From Shinisaurus crocodilurus (Eukaryota > Chordata > Lepidosauria > Squamata > Shinisauridae), in assembly GCA_021292165.1 (NCBI GenBank), contig CM037879.1, forward strand, positions 265,665,160 through 265,729,159: a stretch of 64,000 nucleotides of DNA, read 5' to 3'. The notes beneath the pieces are model-generated. The model did no database searches. It was not told the DNA's origin and saw only the letters and a program-made list of their open reading frames with translations. The position numbers and the translations under genes were made by a program. How positions within the stretch are numbered: position 1 is the first letter of the stretch; every line of letters starts with the position of its first letter. This document shows positions 53,190 through 64,000 of this stretch, in pieces.

Positions 53190-54240
53190 GATGACATGTA
53201 CTGTATTTATATTTAAATTATAATTATTTCTAAATTTGCATGTAAAGATATAAACTAGCATATGCAAATCACTGTCCTGTTTTGTCCTCTTTTTTGGCAA
53301 TGGGTTTTCCTCTTTTTTTGGCAATTTGTAAGTGGCCACCCTAGAAGTGGTTCATACATCATGCAGAGGCTCTTTATTCTCCTCCATTTATGAGAAATTG
53401 TGCACATCTGGCAGGACTGTTCCTTAAGCCTTGGTCCCCCGGCATAGTTTCAAGTTGCTTGGTTACCCGGAAAAATCCTTAACCACTAGGGCCTTATATA
53501 TCTCTAAGCAGTTCTGGCAAATCCCACAGTACGAAATTAGTTCCCTTTTGATATCTGTCTTTGTTCCCCTCTTCTCACCTCAAAACATATTTTATTCTCC
53601 AGGTGTAGATTTTCTTTAATGTTTCTTTCCTTCCCTCCCAGCTTTTCCTCTAAAAATGTGTTTAAATGCATGTATATGATTTTTAAATTATTGTACAAAA
53701 GCACTGCATACATTTTTATTGTGCATTGTAAAATATTGAAACACCAGGTGGCAGGGAGCGCAGTGTACATAAAGCATTTCTGTCTAGCTTTTTATTGGTT
53801 TAAAATGTTACAGCTCACATCTTGTGGGAATTTTTAAAAACACACATATTGTACTTAAATGCAATATTTATACTTAACGTTATCAGTCAGTAATTAATTG
53901 TCATTATGAATAGAGGAGGATACAGCTGATACATCCATTCAGAATTGAATGGATGTCAGAGTTAACAAGAAATATTGTTTCCTTTCACATTTGCTCTGTA
54001 TTCAGAACTCCAGAAAGCAATAAAGAGAGGCTGTTTATCATTTAGAAAGTGTTGATTTTCTGTTCCCTTAAATTTATAATGAGCAAACTTTTAAGACTAG
54101 ACATGATAGTTGGAATCAATAAATTGAGTGCCATTCTGGAACCACAATCCAGCACAGAATTAGGCACATTTAACCCTGCTAGAAATCAGCTCCATGGTGG
54201 ATTGTGGCCTTCACATTTTACTCTGTTCCCAAAAGCTTGC
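53190..54240. other. AT-rich sequence, nothing recognised
   Basis: No exon, element ends or RNA gene supported. Short frames are chance. Confidence 0.45.
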
Positions 54241-54514
54241 AAGGGCACAATCCAATCAATCAGTCCTCCAAACTCAGAGGATTACGGACATCCTATGGAT
54301 GGCAGAAGGAGCGTGGAGGCGAAGGTTGCCTCCGCGCTCCTTCAGCCCTGCAAAACACTTAGACAGCCAATTTCGGCTATTTAAGCACTGTGCCTCAGAG
54401 CACGAGGGAAGGAGGCTGGGGCATTGTCAGGATACATCATATTGTGGTGGCATCTGTCTCCTCCCCTCCCAACCTCATAGCTGGGTCTCTGTAAAATCCT
54501 ATGGCTGTCTAGAC

Positions 54515-54654
54515 CAGTGTTCTCCAACCTTGGGTCCCCAGATGTTTTTGGCCTACAACTCCCAGCATGCCCCAGCCAGCTATGCTATGCTGGCTGGGGC
54601 ATGCTGGGAGTTGTAGGCCAAAAACATCTGGGGACCCAAGGTTGGAGAACACTG
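54515..54654. mobile_element. hAT MITE, CAGTGTTCTCC family
   Basis: Exact 8-bp duplication GTCTAGAC (54507-54514, 54655-54662). Inserted in the GC-rich foldback relic at 54240-54690. Confidence 0.92.
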
Positions 54655-54769
54655 GTCTAGACACTGTTTAACAGCCATAGGATTGTGCTGCTTAAAGGGG
54701 CCAATTAAAGGTTTAAGTAAGGTAAAACATTTTTTTTCAAAAGCCACTAATAAAATATTATAAAACAAT

Positions 54770-55505
54770 GTATAATGTAATAATTACATTATTACAAAAT
54801 ATATGATTTTGTGTGTTTCCTCTAATAACTTTTGTACCTGACCATGCCCTATGGTTGCCTGGCTATACCCTTGGCCACACCCTCATGTTGCCTGGCCACG
54901 CCCTCTTGATCACACCTTCCTGTTGCTTAACCATACCTCTTACAAATTCACATGTGTGTCCCTATTTTCATCTGTGAAAAGTTGGAGGAGGGTATGTGGT
55001 GGAAGGCTATCACTAATTCCTGTTTCTGCAGACCCCTTGTAAAGAGGACCCCTGGTAAAGAAGGGGTCCACCAGCAAGGATAGTCATCTCCCCCTCTCAG
55101 TCCATAACAGCACAGTACACTGGGAAGGTAAACCCTTGACTTTTAAGCTGAATTCTTTTACATAACAGATTAAAATGCAGGTATGTTAATCCTTGCAGCT
55201 GTGCTTAATAATATTCTGCATGTGCTTGGTATAAAGGAAATATTTACAAAGCTGGTTTTTGTTCACACACCCTGCGATTGCTTTTAGGCTTCCATCTCTT
55301 GCATCCCGCTACATTATATGTTTACTTGAAGAATCAGGAGACAGTTTAACGGGCAAAAAAAAGTGTTATGTAAATTTACACCTGTTTTTGCTACATGTCA
55401 CTCCAGTTTCTGAGCATTTTACAGAACCAAAAGTAACTAAGGGACCTCCATCTTATGCAGAAACAGTAAAGGTAACAAATTAGAATAGCAAACAATCTAC
55501 TGGCC
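54770..55505. other. No recognised gene
   Basis: TGCCTGGCCACGCCCT-like short repeats at 54846-54940. Otherwise unique-looking. Confidence 0.4.
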
Positions 55506-55813
55506 TGCGGGTCATTCCATGTAAAATCAACCAATGAATTTACCTGACCGTCACCGATTTTGAAAAAACTTGGTGAACTTGTTGGGTCTGCTGAGAAAAT
55601 AAGCTGCTCCAAAAATTAGACTTCTGGGACAAAAACCTTTGGAGATATGGCAATCAAAAATATGAAGAAAAATGTTAATTTTTGTGTGTCGGACAACATT
55701 AAAATTACAGTAATTCCAGTTCTACAGAACCTAGAAAGTTAATCATGGTGTTGATGGAAAGCCTTTGAAATGCTCTTTCATTTGATATGTAACATAAGTG
55801 GCCACACTGGCGT

Positions 55814-56056
55814 GAGAGCCAGTGTGGCGTAGTGGTGAGAGTGTTGGACTGGGACTCGGGAGATCCGGGTTCTAGTCCCCGCTCGGCCATGAAACTCACT
55901 GGGTGACTTTGGGCCAGTCACTGACTCTCAGCCTAACCTACCTCACAGGGTTGTTGTGAGGATAAAATGGAGAGGAGGATGAGGATTATGTAAGCCGCCT
56001 TGGGTTCCTTGCAGGAAAAAAGGCGGGGTACAAATATAATAAATAAATAAATAAAT
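55814..56056 (+). mobile_element. Sauria-type tRNA-derived SINE
   Basis: Near-complete: GAGAGCCAGTGTGGCGTAGT head, GGCCAGTCACTGACTCTCAG body, CAAATATAATAAATAAATAA tail. Less diverged than the copy at 8997. Confidence 0.92.
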
Positions 56057-56883
56057 TATTTGGAATAAATATATATTCAAGGTCAAATAGTAAAATTTGA
56101 CCTTGAATTCTGCAAAAACAAATTTTTTTTCTCCATGACTTTTGTTTTAGTATTTCATCTGACAGTGCTTAATACATGTACCAATTTTCAAAATGGGGTT
56201 CTTAACAGAAAATGAGTTACATCTTTTGGGGCGCTCTGTATGTGTTATAGTTCATATGAATTGCTATTTCACTGTATGTATCTTAAGAAAATATGCATTA
56301 TCACTTAGGTTTTGAATAAAACATTGTGCACAAGTACAAGCTACCCTGTCATAATTGTGCAGCTCTGAATTAGGTATTCTTCTTCACAATAGCATACTTC
56401 TGACATTTTGTGTAGAATAATACTTCCTCTGGGTGGTCATTCTGGTATGAAATCAATCAAAGAATATTTCCAACTGAAAGCAAATTGCTTAAGATTTGGT
56501 GAACTTGTTCTGCTTATTAAAAAATAAGTTGCAGAGCCTATTGTTTTCAGAAGAATGAGGTTTAAAATATGTACTTTAAAAAAGGTACTCACCAGTATGC
56601 TTGGGGAAAACATGTTCATTTAATTTTTTTCAAATATACACAAGTGTTTGACCTTGAATAATGACAAAAAACTCCTTTTGTTTTAAATAATGTTTAATAT
56701 CCCTGGAAGCATGTACTTGATTTCAAAATGGGACTCTTACTAGCATAGTTATTTTGATTTATTTAGATGTGGGCTTGAAAAACCATTATTATGCATAGAT
56801 GAGATTTTCTATTTTACTTTTATATATGCTGATCAGATTTTATGCAGTTCAAATATTACTTGCTAACATTTTGTTAACAAGTC

Positions 56884-58100
56884 CTAAATTAAGGAGCTTT
56901 TCATAACAGTAGTTTCTAGTCTTGAAGTTGCTGCTTGACACTCTTTGTCTGTTAGTGTATAGAAGTGCCCTGTTGGGCAACAAGGATCAGTTTTTGTCAA
57001 AACATCTGAAGATGGTATCCATAGGACATTTTGTTTATCTGAATACATAAATGATTTTGCTGGTCCAGCTGGATGAAGAAAGCTCACTAACACTTCTGCT
57101 CTCTGATCATGTTTGTAAAACACAACCTAACCACCATTGTGAGATATAAACGCATGTAACAAATCCTCGTATTTCTTGCAATTCCAGTTCTCCTTCTTTA
57201 ATAGTCACTGTCTCTTTTCTGGATTCGCATTGAAATGAATATCTTTTAGTAGCAACAGTGTGTTTTGTTAATGGAATTACAGTGTGAATTTTCTGTGTCC
57301 CAGGAATCGTCTTGAATTCTCGAAGCGACATTTCAGAAGCTTTTCTTCCAGTTCATAATCTTTACTTGTGGTGTATTGAAATGCAACCTGTGTGATGTTC
57401 TCCTTTGCCCAATCAAAGAGCTGACGAGGGGTCATGATTTGTTTTTCATACGGATGCTGCAAACTTGCTCAAGCTGCTAACCTTTTCACAGTGCCACCCA
57501 AACCATCACAAGGCCCTTTTCCATGCGATGTGGCAAAGAAGTGCCATTCTGCATCAATACAGAAATCTGACTTATGCTTACTTAAGTTGTTGAAGTTTTT
57601 ACCATTTTTATACTGTGCTGCTGCACCATCAGGGAAATAATAGATCTTAGTTATGCTACCTGTAGAAATGGTGTGCAGGAATTCAACAATTTGAAAAGTC
57701 ATGAACACATTGCAGCAGAAGTGGGGTCGGCACTTGTCACGGCTTCAGGCCTGCCTTTTCCTTTCTTATCAGAATCTGTGAATAAAGCTTGATTTAATGT
57801 AGACATCCAAAGAGATATATCTCTATGAAGGTTTGAGGCCTACCCATGCCTGGTTTGGTTTCAGCCTGAAGGCCCCGGAAGCTCCGGAAGCGAGGGAGCG
57901 GGCTTAAGTTTAATTTCCCTCCAAAAAAAATCTGTTTTAAGTGTGTATAATGGGGTGAAGTTATTGTAGGGAGGTACTGTGCATGTATAAGAACATTCAC
58001 ATCTTCTGAACTGTTCAGAACCCCATTCTGGAAATTGGTACATATACTCAAGGTAAATATGGGTTATCTGAGGGAAAAAATCAGCAAAAAAAACCATTTG
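56884..58100 (-). pseudogene. Decayed transposase of the GGTCATTCCATG transposon
   Basis: Five consecutive overlapping minus-strand frames (58097-57861, 57708-57469, 57462-57277, 57331-57107, 57123-56884) read on into each other as a single ancestral protein. The start is unclear and the copy is certainly inactive. Confidence 0.75.
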
Positions 58101-58469
58101 GTTTTTTTGGAATTCAAGGTCAAATTAAAGAAACTATGACCTTGAATATTTTATTTCACATGCATGCTTCATGTTACATATCATATAAAAGGGTAGTTCG
58201 AGAGCTTTCATATGACACCATGATTTACTTTCTAGGTCAATTCTGAAGGAAGTTATGATACTTTTTGTGTAGTCACAAACGCTGAAAAATCGTGTTTTGG
58301 GCATTTTTTGAGCACACTGTACTTTTGAACCGTGAGGTATAATGACCTATAATTTGGTGTATGTTCATTTCTCATGCTGGTCTACCAGTATGCCAGTTTT
58401 TAGAAAAATTGCAGATGGTGAGGTAAATTTTTCATTTTGGGGGGTTGATTTTACATGGAATGACCCCTA

Positions 58470-59160
58470 AGACAGTCAAAGTTAGGTTCTGTTAAATCAA
58501 ATTGATGTCAATAGGAACTTAAAATGTCTCAGTTTTGACTTGTGCATACAAAGCTATAAGGCATAAGAGCACACACAGTCACAGTCAGGGCCAGTTCCAG
58601 GGCTTAGGGAGTCCTTGTCAAAATGTCCTGTGATGGGACCCCAACCATAAGCTTATGTGATGCCAGAAGCGGTGGGTGCCAACTAGCCTCCATTTTAAAT
58701 TTCCCACAATGCCCCAGAGTGATGCTATACCGTGGGGATTGTGGGGAATTAAAATAAAGTAATCTAACCCAACATAACTGACACGCCTTTCCGACAGCTA
58801 TACTAACCATGAGCCTTCTACCTAGGCCTTCCCACCCCCTCTACCTGTGCCACTGAAATTGTTTGGACCTGGTGGAACTTTGCTGTAGACCTGAACAGGA
58901 GGTGGTTAGGAGAAATTGAGGGCAATGAACATTTTCTGAAGAAGAGAGGCAGACAAACAGAGACGGAGAAACTATTCAACTTGGCTCAACAGTTAGGATG
59001 ATGACAAAGGCCAACACATTGGCTTGAGTGAATTGGGACGTAATTGTTTCTCTATCCTGTTGACATTCATGACTGTTACCAGGCCTGACATCAGTAACCA
59101 CAGGCAGCTGCTGGAGCCAGAGGGCCCAGGGTAGGTATAGGACCAGCAGACCCGAGTGAC
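58470..59160. other. No recognised gene
   Basis: Unique-looking sequence between the DNA transposon and a SINE; nothing supported. Confidence 0.4.
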
Positions 59161-59162
59161 TT

Positions 59163-59336
59163 TCATAGATTCATAGATTTCATAGATCATAGAGTTGGAA
59201 GGAGCCTACAAGGCTATCGAGTCCAACCCCCTGCTCAATGCAGGAAACTAGAGGAGGGGTCTCCCATCCAAGTAATAACCACGCCTGACCCTGCTTAGCT
59301 TTCCACACTCAGACAAGCTGAGCCAGCGTAAGCCAC
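59163..59336 (-). mobile_element. 5S-rRNA-derived SINE
   Basis: Minus-strand copy with the same head and tail as 12755-12915; plus-strand start TTCATAGATTCATAGATTTC. Confidence 0.88.
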
Positions 59337-59489
59337 AATGGCTTCTAGGGACCAGAGTTTTGCAGGGAACTCCTAGAACATCACACCAGCCATGTTACCT
59401 GGGATCCTTTACAGCTGGAAATGCCGCAAATTGGGACTTGGTATTCGCAAAGCATAGTCTCCTCTTCTCTGCTACGGTCCCACCAGTGC

Positions 59490-59990
59490 TGTGGCAGAAC
59501 CAGGGCTCACAGGGTTGTTTCAATTAGCAGGGCCGATGACGTCATGTGTTTCCTCCCTTAGACTTCCCTGTCCCCTCTGAGCTTAGTTGCAATCCTCACA
59601 GTAGCTGGGCAGGGATGAGGGGGTGGGTATGTATCTTCTGAGCAACTATATATTACTGTGAGCTATCCCCATTGTATTGTAAAGTACGGTATTTTGGGGA
59701 GGCCTGGTCTTGAATGGGCGATTAAGACCTATTAGCATTACCCAAGTCCTGCTCCTGCTAGAGACGAAAAGAGCTAGAATTGACGTGGATTGGCACAGCT
59801 GCCTGCAGTTTCAGACACTCCTTGGGGGCGTAGCTATGGGGGCTGTCATGATGAGCGCCTGCACTGCAAAATTCACCACTACACCTCTGGGCTCCATCCT
59901 TACAAAACTTTATGCCACAATAAACTTGTTGGTCTTTAAGGTGTCAAAGGACCCTTTTCTTTCTGTCCATTCTTCTATTCTACATGAGAT
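59490..59990 (+). repeat. Dispersed repeat family D copy
   Basis: AGGGCTCACAGGGTTGTTTC, GAGCTTAGTTGCAATCCTCA, CTCCTTGGGGGCGTAGCTAT in the same order as 21790-22345. Confidence 0.65.
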
Positions 59991-59996
59991 CTGAAT

Positions 59997-60249
59997 ATAG
60001 TCATGCCTTGGATTGAGAGCATAATTCGTTCCGGAAATGTGCTTGTAATCCAAAACACTCTTATATCAAAACGAAATCCCCCCAAAAAAATTTGTACAGA
60101 GATTTTTAATTTAAGCCGTACTACAGTACTTGTATTGCAAGACGTCGCTTGTATATCAAGTTAAAAAAAATATTAAATAAATATATAAAAATTTGCTTGT
60201 CTTGCAAAACACTCTCAAACCAAGTTACTTGCAATCCAAGGCATTACTG
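59997..60249. mobile_element. pogo/Tigger-type MITE copy 4
   Basis: AGTCATGCCTTGGATTGAGA to CAATCCAAGGCATTACTG; the left end is mutated. Confidence 0.8.
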
Positions 60250-60252
60250 TAT

Positions 60253-60795
60253 TTGACTCAATTCTATCAGCCATACACAAGAAGTTTCAAATTGTTCATT
60301 CTTCATTGTTAGCATCATGCCCTCCCCTTAATCCTCCCAAGATCGCTATGATCAGCTATTTGAGTCCAACATTTGCCACACTTGGCAGCAGCTCATAAAT
60401 ATAAGCAACTTACCCCAAAGTTAAAGGTGTCCCATAGAAATAAGTAGATACAGTATTATTGGTTCCACATTATGACACTGAGAATGTCTTCTCATTAGAC
60501 CAATGTCTATTGGTGGTAGCGGGCAAAATGCTGAACTTCAGACGAGATTTCTTCAAACTTAGCAAGAAGCTAAAGGAAAATCGGAACTTCCCTAGAAAGG
60601 CGAGCAAGGAATGCAAGAGCTTTAGCACTGCAGATAAGTAGGATCACAGAGCTGTTGAATAATAAGAGGGTAAACTAGGCGCTGGTCACAGGCACGCTAG
60701 TGATAATCTGAGTTTCTAAAGTCCTGGTTTCTAGCCTACACTCCTAGGCCCCTGGGGGGTCCCGCTCAGAAGCTTATCAGGGATTCCTCAGTTAA
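60253..60795. other. No recognised gene
   Basis: No element ends or exon supported; the 60-codon frame at 60459-60641 has no family motif. Confidence 0.4.
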
Positions 60796-60799
60796 AATG

Positions 60800-61365
60800 G
60801 TCATTAGTTGTGGATGGGGTTGTGGTGGACAGCTCAATGAAAATGTCGACCCAGTGTGCAGCTGCTGTGAAAAAGGCAAACTCCGTGTTAGGCATAATTA
60901 GGAAAGGAATTGAAAATAAAACTGCCAAGGTCATACTGCCCTTATACAAATCTATAGTGCGACCGCACTTAGAATACTGTGTACAGTTCTGAGCACCGCA
61001 CCTAAAAAAGGACATTGTAGAGTTGGGGAAAGTGCAGAAAAGGGCAACTAAAACGATCAAGGGTCTGGAGCCACTCCTCCACGATGAGGACAGGTTACAG
61101 CAGCTGGGATTGTTTAGCTTAGAAAAAAGGCAAGTAAGGGGAGACATGATAGAGGTGTACAAAATTATGTATGGAGTGGAGAAAGTGGACAGGGAGACAT
61201 TTTTCTCCCTCTCTCATAATACTAGAACACGGGGTCATCCCATGAAGCTGATTGGTGGGAGATTCAAGACAGATCAAAGGAAGTCCTTCTTTGCACAGTA
61301 CATAGTTCAACAACAGAATTCACTTCCACAGGATGTGGTGATGGCCACCAATTTGGATGACCTAC
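60800..61365 (+). mobile_element. CR1-clade LINE ORF2 C-terminal relic
   Basis: Reads KKANSVLGIIRKGIENKTAK, SIVRPHLEYCVQF, a stop (TGA) where related elements have Trp, then APHLKKDIVELGKVQKRATK, RQVRGDMIEVYKIMYG and NSLPQDVVMATNLDD. A different family from the CR1 at 20341. Lacks the reverse-transcriptase active site. Confidence 0.85.
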
Positions 61366-61625
61366 CCCAAAAATAAGACCTACCCCAAAAATAAGACCTA
61401 GTGTCTTATGACAATGTTCCAGAAGATGACATGACTGTATTTGAATAAATGTACTGTATATTTTTGTACATGAATAAATGTAGACTGTTGTACATGAATA
61501 ACTGTGGATTGTTGTACATTAAAAAAAAAAAAAAAAGACCTACCCTGAAAATAAGACCTAGTGTGTGTTTTTGAGCCAAAAAAATATATAAGACAGTGTC
61601 TTATTTTCGGGGAAACACAGTATAT
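61364..61625. mobile_element. MITE with AAATAAGACCTA ends
   Basis: CCCCAAAAATAAGACCTAGT repeated, a GTACATGAATAAATGTA direct repeat at 61450-61520 and a right end GTGTCTTATTTTCGGGG. Joins the LINE relic directly. Confidence 0.6.
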
Positions 61626-61845
61626 AGGAGAATTGTGAAAATACACAAGCTTTTCATTCAGGCTCATTCCGCCATTTTCAGAAAATGCCAGACTTTCCTT
61701 GCTCTTAAAAAAAAAGAGCTGCGGAAATGCTTGGAAAGCACGGAGAGGCCCCGGATTATGACAACATTGTGTAAAGCACCCACAAGCTACCGTGAGGGAG
61801 GAATCGCAAGCGCACAATAAATGCCTCATGTACAGAAGCCCCACT

Positions 61846-63015
61846 CTTGCTTTCCCCAAGCTACAGGGGCATTTCAGCAGTAAAATTTATGGAGAGGTGG
61901 TGTCATTTTGTTGCTATTGTTAAACAGCTGGAAGTCAGAAATCCTTGCTATTTTACTGCAAATCACCCAGAGATCTACCAGTAAATCTACCTTCTGCCCA
62001 CCCCTGCTGTACAGACCTCCACACTGTTACAACAGACATACACACACTGATCTGCCTTCACCTTATTCCTTCAATTTCCACAAGGTGAAGACTAGAGAAA
62101 CGCACAAAAGGCCTGCTGCCTGCAATGTAAATATCTTGCCCAAGTCACCAATCTCCCAAAAAGGATTCCATTGGCATCATGGAGCCAGAGGGCTCAATAA
62201 AGTTACTGAAACAGTGAAACTATGTACTGTAGGAAATGGCTCCCTCCCCTCTTGGAAGGAAGCTGCCTGAAGACTCAAAGGGCTTTACCCTTATTAGGAC
62301 CAACCAAACTTCCCCCAAAATGTGTGTGAGCTTTCGGGTTCTCCAGAACTCTTCATCCAGCTAGGAAAGTGGTACAAAAAGCACCCGATGCAGAGTTCTG
62401 GAGAACTTGAAAGCTTGCACATTTGGGGGGAATTCTGGTTGGTCCTCATATAGATATTGCCCAACTGCGGATTATTATTTTTCCTTCGTGGACCAACACA
62501 GCTATCTTTGTTAGGGTTCCCCCCCCCCCAAAGGGCTTTGGAATCCAAGAGTCCTCCCTGCTGCTCTCATCCCCAAATATTTGCCAGACAATCATGTTCA
62601 TTTTGGGGAGCCTGCAAAAAACCAGGCACCCTGATGACTTAGTAGTACAGTCACTTCAGCAAACGATGGGTGGCGGCGACGGCAGCAGCAGCAGCAGCTT
62701 ATGCTTCAGATGTTCCCAAAGAGCTTCTTCCTTTCCTTTAGTTTAGAAGTTTAGGAACTTCACGACCTTCTACTTTGTTAGTGACAATCAAAAAGAAAGA
62801 GAAGTGAACTCTTTTCACTCCCAAGGGCAAGCCTCAGGGACAAAATGAGAGACTCATCCCCCACAACTGTTTTTTTAGCTGGGTAGAAGAAAACAAAAAA
62901 TAAAGCTAAGCATATCCCCCACAGTGTTCTGATATTTCAGCAAACAACAGCATTCCCAGAAATTTTTGTTCCTTTAACCGTTTCGCCTCCAGTGCTCAGC
63001 ACGGGTTTCTCCCAT
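61846..63015. other. No gene; old foldback at 62290-62515
   Basis: GGACCAACCAAACTTCCCCC...AAATGTGTGTGAGCTTTC and GAAAGCTTGCACATTTGGGG...GGTTGGTCC form inverted arms. Relatives at 38155-38235 and 63725-63890. A short (CAG/GCA) run at 62675-62698. Confidence 0.5.
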
Positions 63016-63019
63016 ATGG

Positions 63020-63093
63020 CAGCCTTCCCCAACCTAGTGCCCTTGCTGGTGTGTTGACTACAATGCCCAGCATCCCCAGGTTGGGGAAGGCTG
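63020..63093. mobile_element. hAT MITE with internal deletion
   Basis: CAGCCTTCCCCAACCTAGTG to CAGGTTGGGGAAGGCTG, only 74 bp. Confidence 0.7.
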
Positions 63094-63259
63094 CTGTATG
63101 AGTCAGCTCTCTGAAGCATCCCCCATTGTGAGTGATATTCTGCATTCTGCTCTGTTAAAACAAAAGAAACGAACTCCTCACTGATTTACATGGTTTTAGA
63201 AAACAAAAACAGAAGGCAGCCGGATTGGCAATAAGTAAAACTCCAAAATCCATATAGCA

Positions 63260-63720
63260 GGGTTCCCCAACCTTTTGGGGCCCATTGGCACATTTGGGAA
63301 TTTGAGAAGCTGCTATGGGCCCCACCACAAAGTGGATAGTCACATAAAGGCTGCCAGGGGGGGATAGTCAAAAGTGAGCCAAAGAGGTAGTGGCGGGGAG
63401 AGAAACAGTGAGCCAAGAGGTTGGGAGGGGGGGAAACAGCAAGGCAAAGGGGTAGATGGGAGAGAAAGAGCAAGGTTAGAGGCTGGGAGGGGAGAAACAG
63501 CAAGGCAAAGAGGTGGGGGGGAATAGCGAAGCTAGAGGCTGGGACCTGGGAGGGGGAAGTAGCAAAGCAAAGGGGTAGAGGAGAGAAAAGAACAAGGCTA
63601 GAAAGGGAGAGAAAGAAGACTACCCTAACGTTTTCCAAGGTTTTTATTTTATTTCTTTAATCTTTTTAAGGGGGCCAGGAGTGGAGAGCTTCATGGGCTC
63701 CATTGGAGTTGTGAACCCCG
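63260..63720 (+). mobile_element. hAT-like element with G-rich minisatellite core
   Basis: Left CAGGGTTCCCCAACCTTTTG, right TTGTGAACCCC. Between 63379 and 63620 lie several imperfect ~60-bp units of GAGAAACAGCAAGGCAAAG(A/G)GGT plus GGCTGGGAGGGG. The long frames on both strands here are composition artefacts. Confidence 0.6.
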
Positions 63721-63978
63721 TCGTATAGGATAATAGCTTTGTTAGGCCAATGCAAAGATCACCAAAAATGTGCAAACTTTCAAGATGTAACATCGTGCCT
63801 GATGAGGAGATTTGGAGATCTTGGAAGCGTGCACATTTTTTGTGACCTTTGAGTTGGCCAAATGAAGGTATTACACCATATGGATTGTGGTTTTAGAAGG
63901 GATTAGACACATGTATGGAGGATGGCTTGATCAACAGCAATTAACTATGATCGGTGAACAGAATTTCCATGTTCAAAG

Positions 63979-64000
63979 CAGGGATGGGGACTCGGACTTG
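63979..64000 (+). mobile_element. Start of a second GACTCG-rich hAT element
   Basis: CAGGGATGGGGACTCGGACT matches the left end of the element at 4694; cut off by the window edge. Confidence 0.75.

Larger units (their letters stand above)
55509..58466 (-). mobile_element. DNA transposon with GGTCATTCCATG ends, decayed transposase
   Basis: Perfect inverted ends of at least 23 bp (GGGTCATTCCATGTAAAATC ...). On the minus strand from about 58100 to 56884 lie fragments of one protein in order: YYFPDGAAAQYKNGKNFNNL, AEWHFFATSHGKGPCDGLGG with TVKRLAA, then PRQLFDWAKENI, KTIPGTQKIHTVIPL, GFVTCVYISQWWLGCVL, FLHPAGPAKSF and TGHFYTLTDKECQAA. Stops and frameshifts break it at several points. The Asp-Gly and His-Gly-Lys-Gly blocks look catalytic; the WWLG stretch looks Tudor-like. 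I recall similar proteins annotated only as uncharacterised. No target duplication is obvious. A Sauria SINE is inserted at 55814. Confidence 0.8.

Noticed and set aside
63186..63638. 150-codon frame rich in Leu, Pro and Ser, hydrophobic-looking
   Set aside because: It is the reverse strand of a purine-rich minisatellite; the hydrophobic look comes from pyrimidine composition.

Overview
The window looks like nuclear DNA from a squamate reptile, most likely a lizard. This rests on tRNA-derived SINEs of the Sauria type, CR1- and L2-type LINEs, Tc1 and pogo relics, very many short palindromic hAT elements with 8-bp target duplications, long dinucleotide arrays and one gene split by GT-AG introns. 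Nothing prokaryotic was seen. I cannot name the species.

One protein-coding gene is supported. It lies on the minus strand from 47972 (start codon) down to 21560 and has eleven recognisable coding exons. They assemble in frame into 453 codons plus one base of a heterodimeric amino-acid transporter light chain of the SLC7 family, closest to the cystine/glutamate exchanger xCT (SLC7A11). It aligns to human xCT, as I remember that sequence, with a constant offset of 27 residues and no internal gap. It differs at close to half the positions in the exon I counted, so I read it as an xCT-like paralogue rather than SLC7A11 itself. The last exon (about 20 residues) was not found and probably lies before base 1 or is too short to recognise.

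Layout: 1-21.5 kb is the 3' flank of the gene (or part of its last intron). It holds hAT elements, 5S-rRNA-derived SINEs, a tandem duplication at 16.8-17.9 kb and a CR1 fragment with a 354-codon open frame. 21.5-48 kb is the gene; its introns hold a complete non-autonomous LTR retrotransposon (27976-32400, intron 9), foldback elements and a GC-rich element near 40-41 kb. 48-64 kb is the 5' flank: nested LINE/pogo insertions, a 3-kb DNA transposon with a decayed transposase (55.5-58.5 kb), a CR1-like relic and a G-rich minisatellite.

The mobile elements document each other. A 5S SINE carries the 3' tail of the resident CR1-type LINE. A tandem duplication holds one hAT in one copy and one SINE in the other, each with its empty site preserved in the partner. 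No multi-gene system was found; the best candidates for new biology are the xCT-like paralogue, the LTR element with repeat-filled interior, the 5S SINE/CR1 pairing and the 3-kb DNA transposon.
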